Assembly (NCBI GenBank): GCA_900472175.1
Contig: UCHD01000017.1
Location: 124,001-188,000, forward strand
From: Hyphomicrobiales bacterium
Lineage (GTDB): Bacteria; Pseudomonadota; Alphaproteobacteria; Rhizobiales; Rhizobiaceae
DNA length: 64,000 bases
Direction: 5' to 3'
This document shows, in pieces, positions 25,173-35,247 of this stretch; position 1 is the stretch's first letter; each line of letters starts with the position of its first letter. A model generated the notes under the pieces. It made no database searches. It worked only from the letters and a program-made list of their open reading frames with translations, and was not told where the DNA came from. Position numbers and translations under genes: made by a program.

Positions 25173-27491
25173 ATGGCAGAGGCAACACAGACACGATACC
25201 GGGTGGAGGGCATGGATTGCGCCTCCTGCGCGGCCAAGATCGACACCGCAGTCCGGCGCATGCCTGGCGTCGCGGATGTCTCGGTTTCAGTGACAGCGGG
25301 TACCATGACGGTGAAACATGATGCCGTCAGCGACCTCACAGCCATTGCCAAGAAAGTCTCAGGCCTAGGCTACTCGGTCTCGCAGATCGCGGGCAAGGCC
25401 GCGCCGGTTGCCGAGACCAAACAAGCATGCTGCGGCCACGATCACGGCGATCATAGCCATGCCGGTCACGATCATTCCAAGCCTGGCAACCACAACGGTC
25501 ATGATCATGCGGATCACGATCACAGCGGACACGACCATGCGAGCCATGCGGGGCACGAGCATTCGAAGCCCGCAGCCAAGGACACGATGGAAGGTCTACA
25601 CGGGCATGATCATGGACCAACGAATGGTCCCTGGTGGGCCAGCAAGAAGGGCAAGCTGACGATCTTTTCAGGTGCCGCTCTGGTGGTTGCCTATGCTGTC
25701 GGCCATCTCGTGCCGTCGATCGCATCCTATGCCTTCATCATTGCCATGCTGATCGGGCTGATCCCGATTGCCCGGCGCGCCATCATGGCCGCCATGGCCG
25801 GAACGCCATTTTCGATCGAAATGCTGATGACGATTGCGGCGATCGGCGCTGTGATCATCAATGCCGGAGAAGAGGCTGCAGCCGTGGTCTTCCTGTTCCT
25901 CGTCGGTGAACTTCTCGAAGGCGTTGCCGCCGGGAAAGCGCGTCAGAGCATCCAGTCGCTGGCAGCACTGGTGCCGAAAGAGGCGCTGCTTGAGGAAAAC
26001 GGCCAGACACGATCTGTACCTGCCGAAGGCCTTGCCGTCGGGGCGACCATTCTCGTTCGCCCCGGCGACCGCATCTCTGCCGATGGCCTGATCCTGTCGG
26101 GTGAAAGCGCCATCGACGAAGCGCCAGTGACCGGCGAAAGTACGCCGGTGCGCAAGGGCGTCGATGAAAAGGTCTTTGCCGGCACGATCAACGGTGATGC
26201 CGCGTTGCGCGTTCGCGTCACGGCGACAGCTGCCGACAACACCATCGCCCGCGTCGTCAAACTGGTGGAGGAAGCGCAGGAATCCAAGGCACCGACCGAG
26301 CGCTTTATCGACCGGTTCTCGCGCTATTACACGCCCGGCGTCGTGGTTGTCGCAGCGCTGGTGGCGATCATTCCGCCGCTGTTCATGGGCGGTCCATGGG
26401 GCGAATGGGTCTACAAGGGCCTCGCCATCCTGCTGATCGGGTGCCCCTGCGCCCTGGTGATCTCGACACCGGCCGCCATCGCAGCCTCGCTTTCCGCCGG
26501 TGCCCGCCGCGGCCTGCTGCTGAAGGGTGGCGCCGTGCTGGAGACCTTGGGCACGATCAATGCCGTGGCGCTCGACAAGACCGGCACGCTGACGGAAGGC
26601 AAGCCGAAAGTCACGGATATCCTCGCTTTTGGACATTCCGAAGCCGACGTACTGACCTTTGCCGCAGCTCTTGAGACCGGCTCCAGCCATCCTCTGGCCA
26701 AGGCGATCCTCGACAAAGCTGCAGCTGATCAGGTTTCCATTCCAGCGGCGTCCGATGCCAAGGCGCTGGGCGGCAAGGGCGTGACGGCGACGGTGAACGG
26801 CAAGGCTGTCTTCCTCGGCTCGCCGCAGGCAGCCGGCGACCGCATTGCGCTCTCAGCTGAACAGACGGCACAGATCACCGCGCTCAACGACGAGGGCAAG
26901 ACCGTCTCGGTGCTGATCATCGGCGATACGCTGGCCGGTGCGATCGCCATGCGCGACGAACCACGTGCCGATGCAAAGTCCGGGCTGAAAGCCTTGACGG
27001 ATGCGGGCGTAAAAATCGTCATGCTGACCGGTGACAACAAGCGCACAGCCACCGCGATCGGCAAGCAGCTCGGCATCGAGGTGCGCGCTGAACTGATGCC
27101 GGAAGACAAGCAGAGGATCGTTGGCGAACTGAAGCAGCAGGGGTTTGTCGTTGCCAAGGTCGGCGACGGGATCAACGATGCGCCGGCACTGGCGGCGGCC
27201 GATATCGGCATCGCCATGGGCGGCGGCACCGACGTGGCGCTCGAAACCGCCGATGCCGCCGTGCTGCACGGCAGGGTCGGGGATGTTGCACAGATGATCG
27301 ACCTGTCGAAACGCACGATGGGCAATATCCGCCAGAACATCACCATTGCGCTTGGCCTGAAAGCCGTGTTCCTGGTGACCACCATCGCCGGCATTACCGG
27401 GCTCTGGCCGGCGATCCTGGCCGATACCGGCGCCACCGTGCTGGTGACAATCAACGCGCTGAGGCTGCTCGCGCCGGTACGCAGCGCCTGA
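25173..27491 (+). CDS. zntA: P1B-type Zn/Cd/Pb-exporting ATPase with His-rich linker
   Basis: 772 residues from ATG 25173 (AGGAAG upstream). The N-terminal metal-binding domain has GMDCASC (C16, C19). Residues 89-147 are a His/Asp-rich linker containing 19 histidines. Then come TGES, the membrane GCPCALVISTP, the phosphorylation site DKTGTLTEGKP, SSHPLAKAI and GDGINDAPALAAADIG. Near the C-terminus GLKAVFL and LADTGATVLV hold the Lys and Asp diagnostic for the ZntA group (Zn, Cd, Pb) rather than copper pumps. It would export divalent soft metals across the inner membrane under the divergent MerR protein. Confidence 0.93.
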   Translation: MAEATQTRYRVEGMDCASCAAKIDTAVRRMPGVADVSVSVTAGTMTVKHDAVSDLTAIAKKVSGLGYSVSQIAGKAAPVAETKQACCGHDHGDHSHAGHDHSKPGNHNGHDHADHDHSGHDHASHAGHEHSKPAAKDTMEGLHGHDHGPTNGPWWASKKGKLTIFSGAALVVAYAVGHLVPSIASYAFIIAMLIGLIPIARRAIMAAMAGTPFSIEMLMTIAAIGAVIINAGEEAAAVVFLFLVGELLEGVAAGKARQSIQSLAALVPKEALLEENGQTRSVPAEGLAVGATILVRPGDRISADGLILSGESAIDEAPVTGESTPVRKGVDEKVFAGTINGDAALRVRVTATAADNTIARVVKLVEEAQESKAPTERFIDRFSRYYTPGVVVVAALVAIIPPLFMGGPWGEWVYKGLAILLIGCPCALVISTPAAIAASLSAGARRGLLLKGGAVLETLGTINAVALDKTGTLTEGKPKVTDILAFGHSEADVLTFAAALETGSSHPLAKAILDKAAADQVSIPAASDAKALGGKGVTATVNGKAVFLGSPQAAGDRIALSAEQTAQITALNDEGKTVSVLIIGDTLAGAIAMRDEPRADAKSGLKALTDAGVKIVMLTGDNKRTATAIGKQLGIEVRAELMPEDKQRIVGELKQQGFVVAKVGDGINDAPALAAADIGIAMGGGTDVALETADAAVLHGRVGDVAQMIDLSKRTMGNIRQNITIALGLKAVFLVTTIAGITGLWPAILADTGATVLVTINALRLLAPVRSA

Positions 27492-27527
27492 CAGTCGGAG
27501 ATCGGCGGCAGCGATGCCGCCGGTTTC

Positions 27528-29174
27528 TCAATCCCGCTTCGAAACCATGTCCTTCAGGCGCTCGACATCACCGGGCGCAAGCCCTTGAGGATCGGTGACC
27601 GCAACCCAGGCATCGACATAATGTTCCGGTGCATAGACATGGCCGTAGCCCATGGGCGATGTCGTCGCCATCGCCATGTCGAGGGCCAGCTGCAGCATGG
27701 TGACGACCGGATACCAAGCGAGATAGGGCGAGACATCAGGCCCGCGAGGCTGCTTCATCCAGTCCGGCTCGCGGTAGAAGGAATGCGGATCGAAGAAAGT
27801 CACCGGATCGCTGGCATATTGCAAATAGACGATCCGCATCGGCCCCCATTTGGCGCCCGGAATATCCAGCGCATTCTTCTGGGACGTGAAGCGGATGACG
27901 GAACTGTCGCGGAAGCGTGGCAGCCAGGCCGGAGACCCCGGCTCGCGCCCCGCGGTCACCGATTTCCAGCCGCCGGTTTCGAAGGGTGGTCCGCTCCACA
28001 GCGCGCCCTGAAAGGGGTCACCGATCACATCGAAGAGATCGGCCGAACGCTCTGAATTCATGGCACCGAGGCTCAGACCATGCAGGTAGAGTTTTGGGCG
28101 CTTGTCCTTCGGAAGTGTCGTCCAGTAGCCATAGACTGCCTTGAACAGCGCCTCGCCTGCCTCTGCGCCATAGCTTGGCTCGACCAGCAGTGACAGCCAG
28201 CTGGTCAGGTAGGAATATTGCAGGGCGACGCTCGCCACATCGCCGCGCTGCAGATATTCGACCGTATCCATGGCTGCCGGATCGACCCAGCCGGTACCGG
28301 TCGGAACCACGACGATCAGCGTCGAGCGCTCGAAGGCGCCGGTCCGCTTAAGCTCGGCAAGCGCCAGCGCCGCCCTTTCCTTGGCGGTTTTCGCTGCATT
28401 CAGGCCGACATAGACACGGATCGGCTCCAATGCCGGCTGGTGCAGGAAGGCGCTGATCTTATCAGCCGTCGGACCGGAGGCGACGAATTCGCGGCCGCGG
28501 AAACCCAGATCGTGCCACGGAACGAGCGAGGCGGAACTGCCTGTCTTCAGCGGGTTTGCGGGCGGCGCCAGATCACTGTCGATCAGGGCATCCAGTTCGC
28601 GGAACGAGGAGTCGGCAAGCCGCAAACCGGCTTTAAGCAGCAAGCCATCAGCGATCGACCAGAACAGAGCAGCGGCCAGAAGGATGCCGAACAGCCGGGC
28701 GATAGGCTTGGGAGTTACATGCTCGAACCTGCGCGAGAGAAAGGCGAACGTCATCCGGAACAGGCGAGCGAGTGCAATCAGGATGATGAAAACGAAAAGG
28801 GCGATCAGTGCGAGTTTGACCGGTTCGGCAGTCTCCACCGGATCGAGCCCCATCAGGCTGCGCACGGAGTTTTGCCAGCGGGCAGCCTGCCAGAGAAATG
28901 CGATCGCTATCCCGGCGCACCCGGCAATTGCCAAAACCTTGGCAACACGCTCGATCTTTGGCGGCAAGGCAGGAAGCTCCAGATAGAGCCAGAGCCAACG
29001 TCCAAACACGCCGAGGCCATATCCGGCCGCCAGCGAACAGCCGGACAGCACGCCCTGCAGCACATAGGGCCGGGGAATGAGGCTTGGAGTCAGCGACACC
29101 GCAAAGAAAAGGATGCCAATCAGCAAACCCGGTAGCGACAGCGATGCCCACACGCGCAACAGATAGTTTTGCAT
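27528..29174 (-). CDS. Membrane protein with alpha/beta-hydrolase domain, function unknown
   Basis: 548 residues. The first 200 contain several transmembrane segments (LPGLLIGILFFAVSLTPSLI at the N-terminus). The second half is an alpha/beta-hydrolase-like domain with LYLHGLSLGAMNSE as nucleophile elbow, LWSGPPFETGGW and a C-terminal GHVYAPEHYVDAW that may hold the catalytic His. This layout matches the uncharacterised two-part family known as Abhydrolase_9 with its N-terminal partner domain. The catalytic face is probably periplasmic or membrane-adjacent (inference). It ends 36 bp from the convergent metal ATPase. Confidence 0.78.
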   Translation of the reverse strand: MQNYLLRVWASLSLPGLLIGILFFAVSLTPSLIPRPYVLQGVLSGCSLAAGYGLGVFGRWLWLYLELPALPPKIERVAKVLAIAGCAGIAIAFLWQAARWQNSVRSLMGLDPVETAEPVKLALIALFVFIILIALARLFRMTFAFLSRRFEHVTPKPIARLFGILLAAALFWSIADGLLLKAGLRLADSSFRELDALIDSDLAPPANPLKTGSSASLVPWHDLGFRGREFVASGPTADKISAFLHQPALEPIRVYVGLNAAKTAKERAALALAELKRTGAFERSTLIVVVPTGTGWVDPAAMDTVEYLQRGDVASVALQYSYLTSWLSLLVEPSYGAEAGEALFKAVYGYWTTLPKDKRPKLYLHGLSLGAMNSERSADLFDVIGDPFQGALWSGPPFETGGWKSVTAGREPGSPAWLPRFRDSSVIRFTSQKNALDIPGAKWGPMRIVYLQYASDPVTFFDPHSFYREPDWMKQPRGPDVSPYLAWYPVVTMLQLALDMAMATTSPMGYGHVYAPEHYVDAWVAVTDPQGLAPGDVERLKDMVSKRD

Positions 29175-29217
29175 CTCACCCCTCTGGCTGGATCAACCGC
29201 AGTCAACGCGTACGGGC

Positions 29218-29685
29218 TTATCCCTGCTGCATTTCCCGCCAGAAATCATAGATATCGGCCTCTCCCTCTGGCCGCACCGGAAGATAGGAAAACCTCATCT
29301 GCTGATCCGCGAACGGTTTGCGCAGATCGGCATAGAGCGGTGCCGAGGTCAGACCGTAGGGTGCACCGTCTTCATTCGAATAGGCGTAGAAAATGTCGGT
29401 GATGCCGGCCAGCCGCATGGCGGCAAGGCACATCGGGCATGGATGGCCGCTGGCATAGACGGAAGCCCCCTTGAGAGTGGCCGAGCCGCGCTTCATGGCC
29501 GCAGCACGCACGGCCACCAGTTCGGCATGGGCTGTCGGATCATGCGTTTCCATCACGCCGTTGACACCGGTGGCCAACACTTCCCCATCGAGGACCAGCA
29601 CGGCGCCAAAGGGCCGTCCGCCCTTGCGGACATTGTCGCGGGCAAGCGCGATGGCCTGGGTCATGAAGCGATCTGCATCCGGCAT
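29218..29685 (-). CDS. Nucleoside/guanine deaminase (CDA-fold)
   Basis: 155 residues from ATG 29685, preceded by AGGAGG; an in-frame start eight codons earlier is not supported. Zinc motifs are THDPTAHAELVAVR and SGHPCPMCLAAM. Length and the C-terminal YDFWREMQQG resemble Bacillus GuaD-type guanine deaminase rather than the tRNA deaminase TadA. It would convert guanine to xanthine in purine salvage, but cytosine-type substrates are not excluded. It stands alone between unrelated genes on the same strand. Confidence 0.83.
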   Translation of the reverse strand: MPDADRFMTQAIALARDNVRKGGRPFGAVLVLDGEVLATGVNGVMETHDPTAHAELVAVRAAAMKRGSATLKGASVYASGHPCPMCLAAMRLAGITDIFYAYSNEDGAPYGLTSAPLYADLRKPFADQQMRFSYLPVRPEGEADIYDFWREMQQG

Positions 29686-29762
29686 GGTTTCCTCCTTCAG
29701 CCTTTGCACCAGTGGAAACGATCAGGCGGGCGGCGTCAACCGCTGGCAGATGGAGCGGCTGA

Positions 29763-31709
29763 TCAGGTGGAGGCCAGGGCCACGGCAGGCTGCAGACGCG
29801 AGGCGTTGTAGGCCGGCAGGTAGCCGAAGATCAGCCCGGTGAGGAAGGCGCTGCCGAAGGCGAGGATGACCGGGCCGGGCGCAAAGCTGACGGCAATGCC
29901 GAAAGCCTGCGCCACCGCACCGATGCTCAGCCCCAATCCGACACCGATCAGGCCACCGAGCGCCGAAACCACCAGCGCTTCGACGATGAATTGGGTGAGG
30001 ATGTCGCGGCCCCTTGCCCCCGTCGCCATGCGGATGCCGATTTCGCGGGTGCGCTCTGTGACGGAGACCAGCATGATGTTCATCACCCCGATGCCGCCGA
30101 CCAGCAACGAGATGGCAGCGATCGAGCCGAGGAAAACCTTGAGAATGTTAGACGTTTCAGTGAAGGTCTCGCGGATTGCCGCCATGTTGATGATCTGCGT
30201 GTCCTCGCGCTTATGACGCTCGTCGAGCAGCGCCTGGATCTGGTCCTGCGTCACATTGATGGCGCTGCCATCCTTCACCTGCACGGTGATGGAGCGGACG
30301 TTTCTTGCCCCGAACAGGCGCAGGTTGCCGGTAGACAGCGGCACCAGAACCGTATCGTCCTGATCGTTGCCGCCAGCACTCGCACCCTTTTTCGACATCA
30401 CGCCGATCACCTGAAAGGGGATATTCTTGATGAGAATATACTGCCCGAGCGGATCGGCACCATCGGGAAACAGCGCGTCGGCAACGGTCCGGCCCAGCAC
30501 GGCGACGCTCGCATAGGCATCCATATCGGATTTATTGAGGAAGGCGCCGTCCTCGACCGTCCAGGACTTGGCTTCCGGGAATTGCGGCACCGTGCCGTTG
30601 ACCGTCGTTTGGGTATCGAGATTGCCGGCCCTCACCGTCAAGGTGCTCGACATTTCCGGCACGGCGAAGCTGATATTGGGCAGTTCCAGAATTGCATCGG
30701 CATCCGACGGGATCAGCGAGACGATGCTGCCCCCTTCCCCGCCGCGGAAATTCGACATGTTGGGGCGCACGACCAGGAGGTCAGAGCCCATGGCGGCGAT
30801 ACGGCTCAGAACCGAATCCTGCGCTCCCGTGCCGATCGCCAGCATCGCGACAACGGAACTGACGCCGATGACGATGCCCAGCAGAGTGAGGATGGTGCGA
30901 AACAGATTGGCCCTGAGCGCCCTAAACGACATGCGCACAGCCTCGGCCACATCGGTGACGATGGCAGCTTTTCCGGCCTTTCGGGCCGCAAGCAGTGGCT
31001 TGGCGCGGCCGATACGGCGGACATTGCCGGGAATGCGGTCTGCGACGATCAGGCCGTCGCTGATCTCTATGACGCGATCGGCAGATTCGGCCAGTTCCGG
31101 GGCGTGCGTGATGATGATGACGGTATGGCCGTCTTCGTTCATCTGCCGCAGCGTCGCCATCACTTCCTTGCCGCTCTGGCTGTCAAGCGCGCCGGTGGGC
31201 TCGTCCGCCAGAATGATCTGGCCGCCGTTCATCAGCGCGCGGGCGATCGACACCCGCTGCTGCTGGCCGCCGGACAGCTGGTTGGGCAGGTGATCGAGCC
31301 GGTCGCCGAGCCGCAGCGAACGCAGCAGCATGCTGGCGCGCTCCTCCCGCTCCCGCGAGGGCATGCCGGCATAGATGGCTGGTATCTCGACATTTTCCTG
31401 CGCGGTCGCCGTCGGCACCAGATTGTAGCTCTGGAACACGAAGCCGAACAATTGGCGGCGTCGTGCCGCCAGCTCGTCGGCGTTTAGATCCGAAACGTCT
31501 TCGCCTTCGAGCAGATATTGGCCGCCGGTTGGCGTGTCGAGACAGCCGAGAATGTTCATCAGCGTCGATTTACCAGAACCGGACGCGCCGACGATGGCGA
31601 CGAATTCGCCCGGCTGGATATCCAGCGAGACGCCGCGCAGCACCTCGACGGCGACGTCGCCATTGACGAAGGTCTTGCGGATATCCTTGAGCGAAATGAG
31701 CGGCGTCAT
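29763..31709 (-). CDS. macB: MacB-type ABC transporter ATPase/permease
   Basis: 648 residues. The N-terminal ABC domain has Walker [10 protein letters not shown], signature [15 protein letters not shown] and Walker [14 protein letters not shown]. After a linker come the first transmembrane helix, a large periplasmic domain, and three C-terminal helices ([20 protein letters not shown] onward), the typical MacB topology. With the adaptor encoded upstream it would form a tripartite efflux pump with a TolC-like channel, exporting antibiotics, peptides or lipids; the substrate is unknown. The gap to macA is 11 bp. Confidence 0.9.
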   Translation of the reverse strand: MTPLISLKDIRKTFVNGDVAVEVLRGVSLDIQPGEFVAIVGASGSGKSTLMNILGCLDTPTGGQYLLEGEDVSDLNADELAARRRQLFGFVFQSYNLVPTATAQENVEIPAIYAGMPSREREERASMLLRSLRLGDRLDHLPNQLSGGQQQRVSIARALMNGGQIILADEPTGALDSQSGKEVMATLRQMNEDGHTVIIITHAPELAESADRVIEISDGLIVADRIPGNVRRIGRAKPLLAARKAGKAAIVTDVAEAVRMSFRALRANLFRTILTLLGIVIGVSSVVAMLAIGTGAQDSVLSRIAAMGSDLLVVRPNMSNFRGGEGGSIVSLIPSDADAILELPNISFAVPEMSSTLTVRAGNLDTQTTVNGTVPQFPEAKSWTVEDGAFLNKSDMDAYASVAVLGRTVADALFPDGADPLGQYILIKNIPFQVIGVMSKKGASAGGNDQDDTVLVPLSTGNLRLFGARNVRSITVQVKDGSAINVTQDQIQALLDERHKREDTQIINMAAIRETFTETSNILKVFLGSIAAISLLVGGIGVMNIMLVSVTERTREIGIRMATGARGRDILTQFIVEALVVSALGGLIGVGLGLSIGAVAQAFGIAVSFAPGPVILAFGSAFLTGLIFGYLPAYNASRLQPAVALAST

Positions 31710-31720
31710 CGGATGCGCCC

Positions 31721-32965
31721 TCAGAACATCGGCGGCATGCCGCGCCGCGAATTGCCCCGGCCGGACGACGCCTTGTCACCGGACCCCGCGCCGACGACGA
31801 TCGTGTCTTTTTCGCCAAGGCCCTGCTTGATCTCGACCCGGACGCGATTGCGGATGCCGGTTTCGACCGTGCGGGTTTCATGGGCGCCGGAAGCGGTAAC
31901 AACAGTCACTTCGCCGGATGTGCCATCCTTGCCAGAATGGACGGCGGCGACCGGCACAGTCAGCACATCCTTCGCCGCCGACTCGACGAAGAAGACCTGC
32001 GCCGTCATGTTCATCATCAATGCGCCATCGGGATTGGGCACGTCGAACAGGGCGTAATAGAGCACGACATTGTTTTCGGTGGCCGGCGTCGGTTTGATCT
32101 GGCGCAGCGTGCCGGGATAGCGCTTACCAGGCTGGCCGAGCAGCGTGAAATAGGCGTTCATTCCGACCTTGAGCTTGCCGACATCGGCTTCAGACACCTG
32201 GGCCTCGACTGTCATGGTCGACAGATTGCCGATGGTGACGATCGTCGGTGCGGTCTGGTTGGAATTGAGCGTCTGGCCTTCCTTGGCGGACGTATTGATG
32301 ATGGTTCCAGTCAGCGGCGCATAGATCTTGGTGTAGCCAAGGCTGATGCGGGCGTCCTTCAAGGTTGCCTGTTGCTTGCGGACCTGGGCTTTCAATGAAT
32401 CGACATTGGCCTCGGCTGCGGCCAGTGCCGCGACCGCCTCATCAAGCGCCGACTGGGCGGCACTGTTGCCGGCGACAAGGGCACGCTGGCGGGTCAACGT
32501 GGCGCTGGCCAGAACCACCTGCGCCGATTTGTCGAGCATCTGGGCTTGGAGATTGGCAAGCTCGGCTTCCGCAATCTCGATCTGCGTTTCGATCGAGGCG
32601 CTATCGATCTCGGCGATCAGCTGACCTTCCTTGACGCTATCGCCAATCTCGACCTTGAGGCTCTTCAGTTGGCCGGACACCTGGGCGCCGACATCGACGT
32701 CCTTGATCGGGCTGAGGAGACCGGACGCCGTGACGCTGTTTTCGATATCACCGCGCACCGGCATTTCCGTGACGACGGCCTCGGCGGCTTCCTGCTTGCC
32801 GTAGACCGACCAGCCGTACCAGCCGGCAGCGGCAACAAGCACTACCGGAAGGATCACCCAACGCTTGCGTGTGCGCCCACGCTTGCTGCGGGCCGGAAGC
32901 GGCTGGACAGCGGCGGCGTCCTCTTCTTCAAGCTGAGGGGCAACTTTCCGGGTGGCATCCGCCAT
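31721..32965 (-). CDS. macA: MacA-type periplasmic adaptor (membrane fusion protein)
   Basis: 414 residues. One N-terminal membrane anchor ([20 protein letters not shown]) follows a basic stretch. Then come a lipoyl half-domain ([20 protein letters not shown]), a coiled-coil hairpin rich in Ala/Gln/Glu at residues ~120-215, the second lipoyl half ([20 protein letters not shown]) and beta-barrel domains. The C-terminal tail is Gly/Arg/Ser-rich. It links the MacB ATPase to the outer-membrane channel. It is the first gene of the macAB operon, and the promoter presumably lies in 32966-33130. Confidence 0.9.
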   Translation of the reverse strand: MADATRKVAPQLEEEDAAAVQPLPARSKRGRTRKRWVILPVVLVAAAGWYGWSVYGKQEAAEAVVTEMPVRGDIENSVTASGLLSPIKDVDVGAQVSGQLKSLKVEIGDSVKEGQLIAEIDSASIETQIEIAEAELANLQAQMLDKSAQVVLASATLTRQRALVAGNSAAQSALDEAVAALAAAEANVDSLKAQVRKQQATLKDARISLGYTKIYAPLTGTIINTSAKEGQTLNSNQTAPTIVTIGNLSTMTVEAQVSEADVGKLKVGMNAYFTLLGQPGKRYPGTLRQIKPTPATENNVVLYYALFDVPNPDGALMMNMTAQVFFVESAAKDVLTVPVAAVHSGKDGTSGEVTVVTASGAHETRTVETGIRNRVRVEIKQGLGEKDTIVVGAGSGDKASSGRGNSRRGMPPMF

Positions 32966-33130
32966 TCACGTCTCTTTCGAATTCAATCGGGCGTTGGGTC
33001 GCCATTCCCGCGACAGGTAGAGTGAAACTACGCCATAATGAAGTCCAACGGCATGAAATCTCTGTAATCTTTCCCGATTTTCGTTTCGCAATGTTTCCGC
33101 AGCATAGGCAAGCAAACACACGGCCGCACG

Positions 33131-33158
33131 AAAAAACCGGCAGATTGAACCGCCGGTT
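33131..33158 (-). terminator. Intrinsic terminator after the small secreted-protein gene
   Basis: On the minus strand AACCGGC and GCCGGTT pair around a 10-base loop and are followed by a run of six T (33136-33131). It lies 35 bp past the stop of the gene at 33193-33438. Confidence 0.75.
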
Positions 33159-33192
33159 GTCATCGCGACCTTTTTTTATCGAGGCAATGGGA

Positions 33193-33438
33193 TCAGTCGC
33201 AGACCCGGATGCGCTTGACGACCAGATTGCCGTAATCATCGTATTTGCGGATCTTCTTGATCCAGCAAGTGGGCTCGTAATAGGTCTTCTTGTAATAATG
33301 GCGCCTTTGCGGCTGGCTGTAACCACCACCAAAATAACCGTCATTGTAACCGCCATAATAGCCACCCGCCTGCGACGGCGCGGCAAAGGAAAGGGCTGCA
33401 AATGTGGCAATGGCGGAAGCGATGATCAAGTTACGCAT
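33193..33438 (-). CDS. Small secreted Gly/Tyr-rich protein, unknown function
   Basis: 81 residues. A clear signal peptide (MRNLIIASAIATFAALSFAA, cleavage probably after APSQAG or near it) precedes a Gly/Tyr/Asn segment, GGYYGGYNDGYFGGGYSQ. The C-terminus is basic and carries two cysteines (PTCWIKKIRKYDDYGN, and a final CD) that could form a disulfide in the periplasm. ATG 33438 has GGAGGA upstream and an intrinsic terminator follows, so it is a genuine monocistronic gene. Similar short proteins are widespread in rhizobia; I know no assigned role. Confidence 0.78.
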   Translation of the reverse strand: MRNLIIASAIATFAALSFAAPSQAGGYYGGYNDGYFGGGYSQPQRRHYYKKTYYEPTCWIKKIRKYDDYGNLVVKRIRVCD

Positions 33439-33610
33439 GGTGGTCTTTCCTCCGGGCTGGATGAGCCAGCCTCATCCTTGAGAAAGACAATCCCACAATG
33501 AAAACAACGCGACAGTTCCCGATGGAACAGGGTTGGCGCGCTGATGCGTTCGCCCCCGCGTTCAAGAACGCAGAAACTTTGTAGAGCTGCGAATAGACCC
33601 GTGTCGGCGG

Positions 33611-35185
33611 CTAGAAGAGCTTCCAGGCGACGACAACCAGCGTAATCGCAATCACCCAGAGCGCCGCGCGGCCGGACCGGCTGTGACGCGCCTCGGAACG
33701 GCCGATGGCCTCGGCAGTTTGCTCGTCGAAACGCAGCCCGTTTTCGGCCATGGATGTCAGGTCGCGCGAAAACTTTTCCGTCTTGGCGGCGATCTCGGGG
33801 GCTGCCTCGGCAAGGCGCAGGGCGGCGTGCAGCCCCTCCTTGACGTCTCCGAGAATGCGCTTGGGGCCGAGATTGTCACGGATCCAGGCGCCGACCACCG
33901 GCTCTGACGCTTTCCACATATTGAAGCGCGGATTGAGCGTACGGGCGACGCCTTCGACGACGACCATGGTCTTTTGCAGCATCACCAGCTCGGGCCGCGT
34001 CTCCATGTCGAACAGGTGGGTGACTTCGAACAACAGCGTCAGCAGTTTGGCCATCGAAATGGTCTCAGCCGGCTGACCATGGATCGGTTCGCCGATGGCG
34101 CGGATCGCCTGGGCGAAGCTCGCGACATTGTGGTGAGACGGCACGTAGCCTGCCTCGAAATGCACATCGGCGACGCGACGGTAATCGCGGGTGATGAAGC
34201 CATAGAGGATTTCGGCAAGGAAGCGGCGCTCCTTCTTGCCGAGCCGGCCGACAATGCCGAAATCAACGGCGACAATCATGCCCTGCGGATCGACGAACAG
34301 GTTTCCCTGGTGCATGTCGGCATGAAAGAAGCCGTCGCGCAGCGTATGGCGCAGGAAGGACTGGATCAGCGTATCTGCAAGCGCATCGAGATCGTGGCCA
34401 GCTGAGCGCAGGCCCTCGACATCCGACATCTTGGTGCCGTCGATCCACTCCATCGTCACGACGTCGCGGCCGGTGCGTTCCCAATCGACCTTCGGCACCC
34501 GGAAGCCCGGATCATCGGCGGCGTTTTCGCCAAGTTCCGACAGGGCGGCGGCCTCAAGGCGAAGGTCCATCTCGATCTTGGTGGTCTGCTCCAGCGTCTT
34601 CGTCACCTCGACCGGCCGCAGGCGGCGGGTATGCGGCAGGAAGCGCTCCTGCAGGCCGGCGACGAGGAACATCGCTTCCAGGTCATGGGCAAACCGTTGG
34701 CGCACACCAGGGCGGATGACCTTGACCGCGACCTTCCGTTCGACGCCATCCTTCAGCACTGTGGCCGGATGAACCTGCGCAATCGAGGCGGCGGCAATCG
34801 GATCGCCAAATTGGGTATAGAGTTCGGCGACCGGACGGCCGAGCGAGGCCTCGACGGCGGCACGCGCCTCCTCCACCGGAAACGTCGCCATGCGATCCTG
34901 CAGGAAGGACAGGTCTTCAGCAAATTCGGCACCGACGACATCAGGACGGGTGGCGAGAAACTGGCCGATCTTCACATAGGAGGGACCAAGCCGCTCGATC
35001 GCCCGGGCCAACCGGTCGCTGCGATCCTCCTGTTTGGCACGCCGCCGTGCGAAGAGGCCTGCGAAAGACTGCGCGGCCTTCGGCAGCGCCGGCAGGTCCT
35101 CCGACGGCAGCGCCGAGACGACACCTTCGCGCACCAGCACCCAGCCGATGCGGATAAGGCGGAGGTAGGCTCCGGGTGTACTCAT
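33611..35185 (-). CDS. ubiB: UbiB-family atypical kinase for ubiquinone biosynthesis
   Basis: 524 residues. It has the family KxGQ motif in PSYVKIGQFLATRPD, the alanine-rich loop AAASIAQVHPA in place of a glycine-rich loop, and the catalytic HADMHQGNLFVDP followed by VDFGIVGRLGKKERRF. A C-terminal membrane helix (ALWVIAITLVVVAWKLF) anchors it in the inner membrane. UbiB/Coq8 proteins are atypical ATPases that support ubiquinone assembly and lipid intermediate access. It starts 62 bp after ubiE in the same direction. Confidence 0.93.
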   Translation of the reverse strand: MSTPGAYLRLIRIGWVLVREGVVSALPSEDLPALPKAAQSFAGLFARRRAKQEDRSDRLARAIERLGPSYVKIGQFLATRPDVVGAEFAEDLSFLQDRMATFPVEEARAAVEASLGRPVAELYTQFGDPIAAASIAQVHPATVLKDGVERKVAVKVIRPGVRQRFAHDLEAMFLVAGLQERFLPHTRRLRPVEVTKTLEQTTKIEMDLRLEAAALSELGENAADDPGFRVPKVDWERTGRDVVTMEWIDGTKMSDVEGLRSAGHDLDALADTLIQSFLRHTLRDGFFHADMHQGNLFVDPQGMIVAVDFGIVGRLGKKERRFLAEILYGFITRDYRRVADVHFEAGYVPSHHNVASFAQAIRAIGEPIHGQPAETISMAKLLTLLFEVTHLFDMETRPELVMLQKTMVVVEGVARTLNPRFNMWKASEPVVGAWIRDNLGPKRILGDVKEGLHAALRLAEAAPEIAAKTEKFSRDLTSMAENGLRFDEQTAEAIGRSEARHSRSGRAALWVIAITLVVVAWKLF

Positions 35186-35247
35186 AGCGGCCTGCCGCCG
35201 CGCCGGGGCAGCCCCTCAGAGCGCTTCACAAGAATGGATATCATGCG

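Noticed and set aside
29991-31487. 498-codon antisense frame in macB
   Set aside because: Composition is His/Gln/Asp/Arg-rich noise; MacB motifs are intact on the other strand.
33439-33610. EcfG general-stress promoter (GGAAC ... CGTT)
   Set aside because: The plus-strand GGAAC and CGTT are 18 bp apart and lead to no gene; the minus-strand GGAAC lacks a -10 at the right distance.
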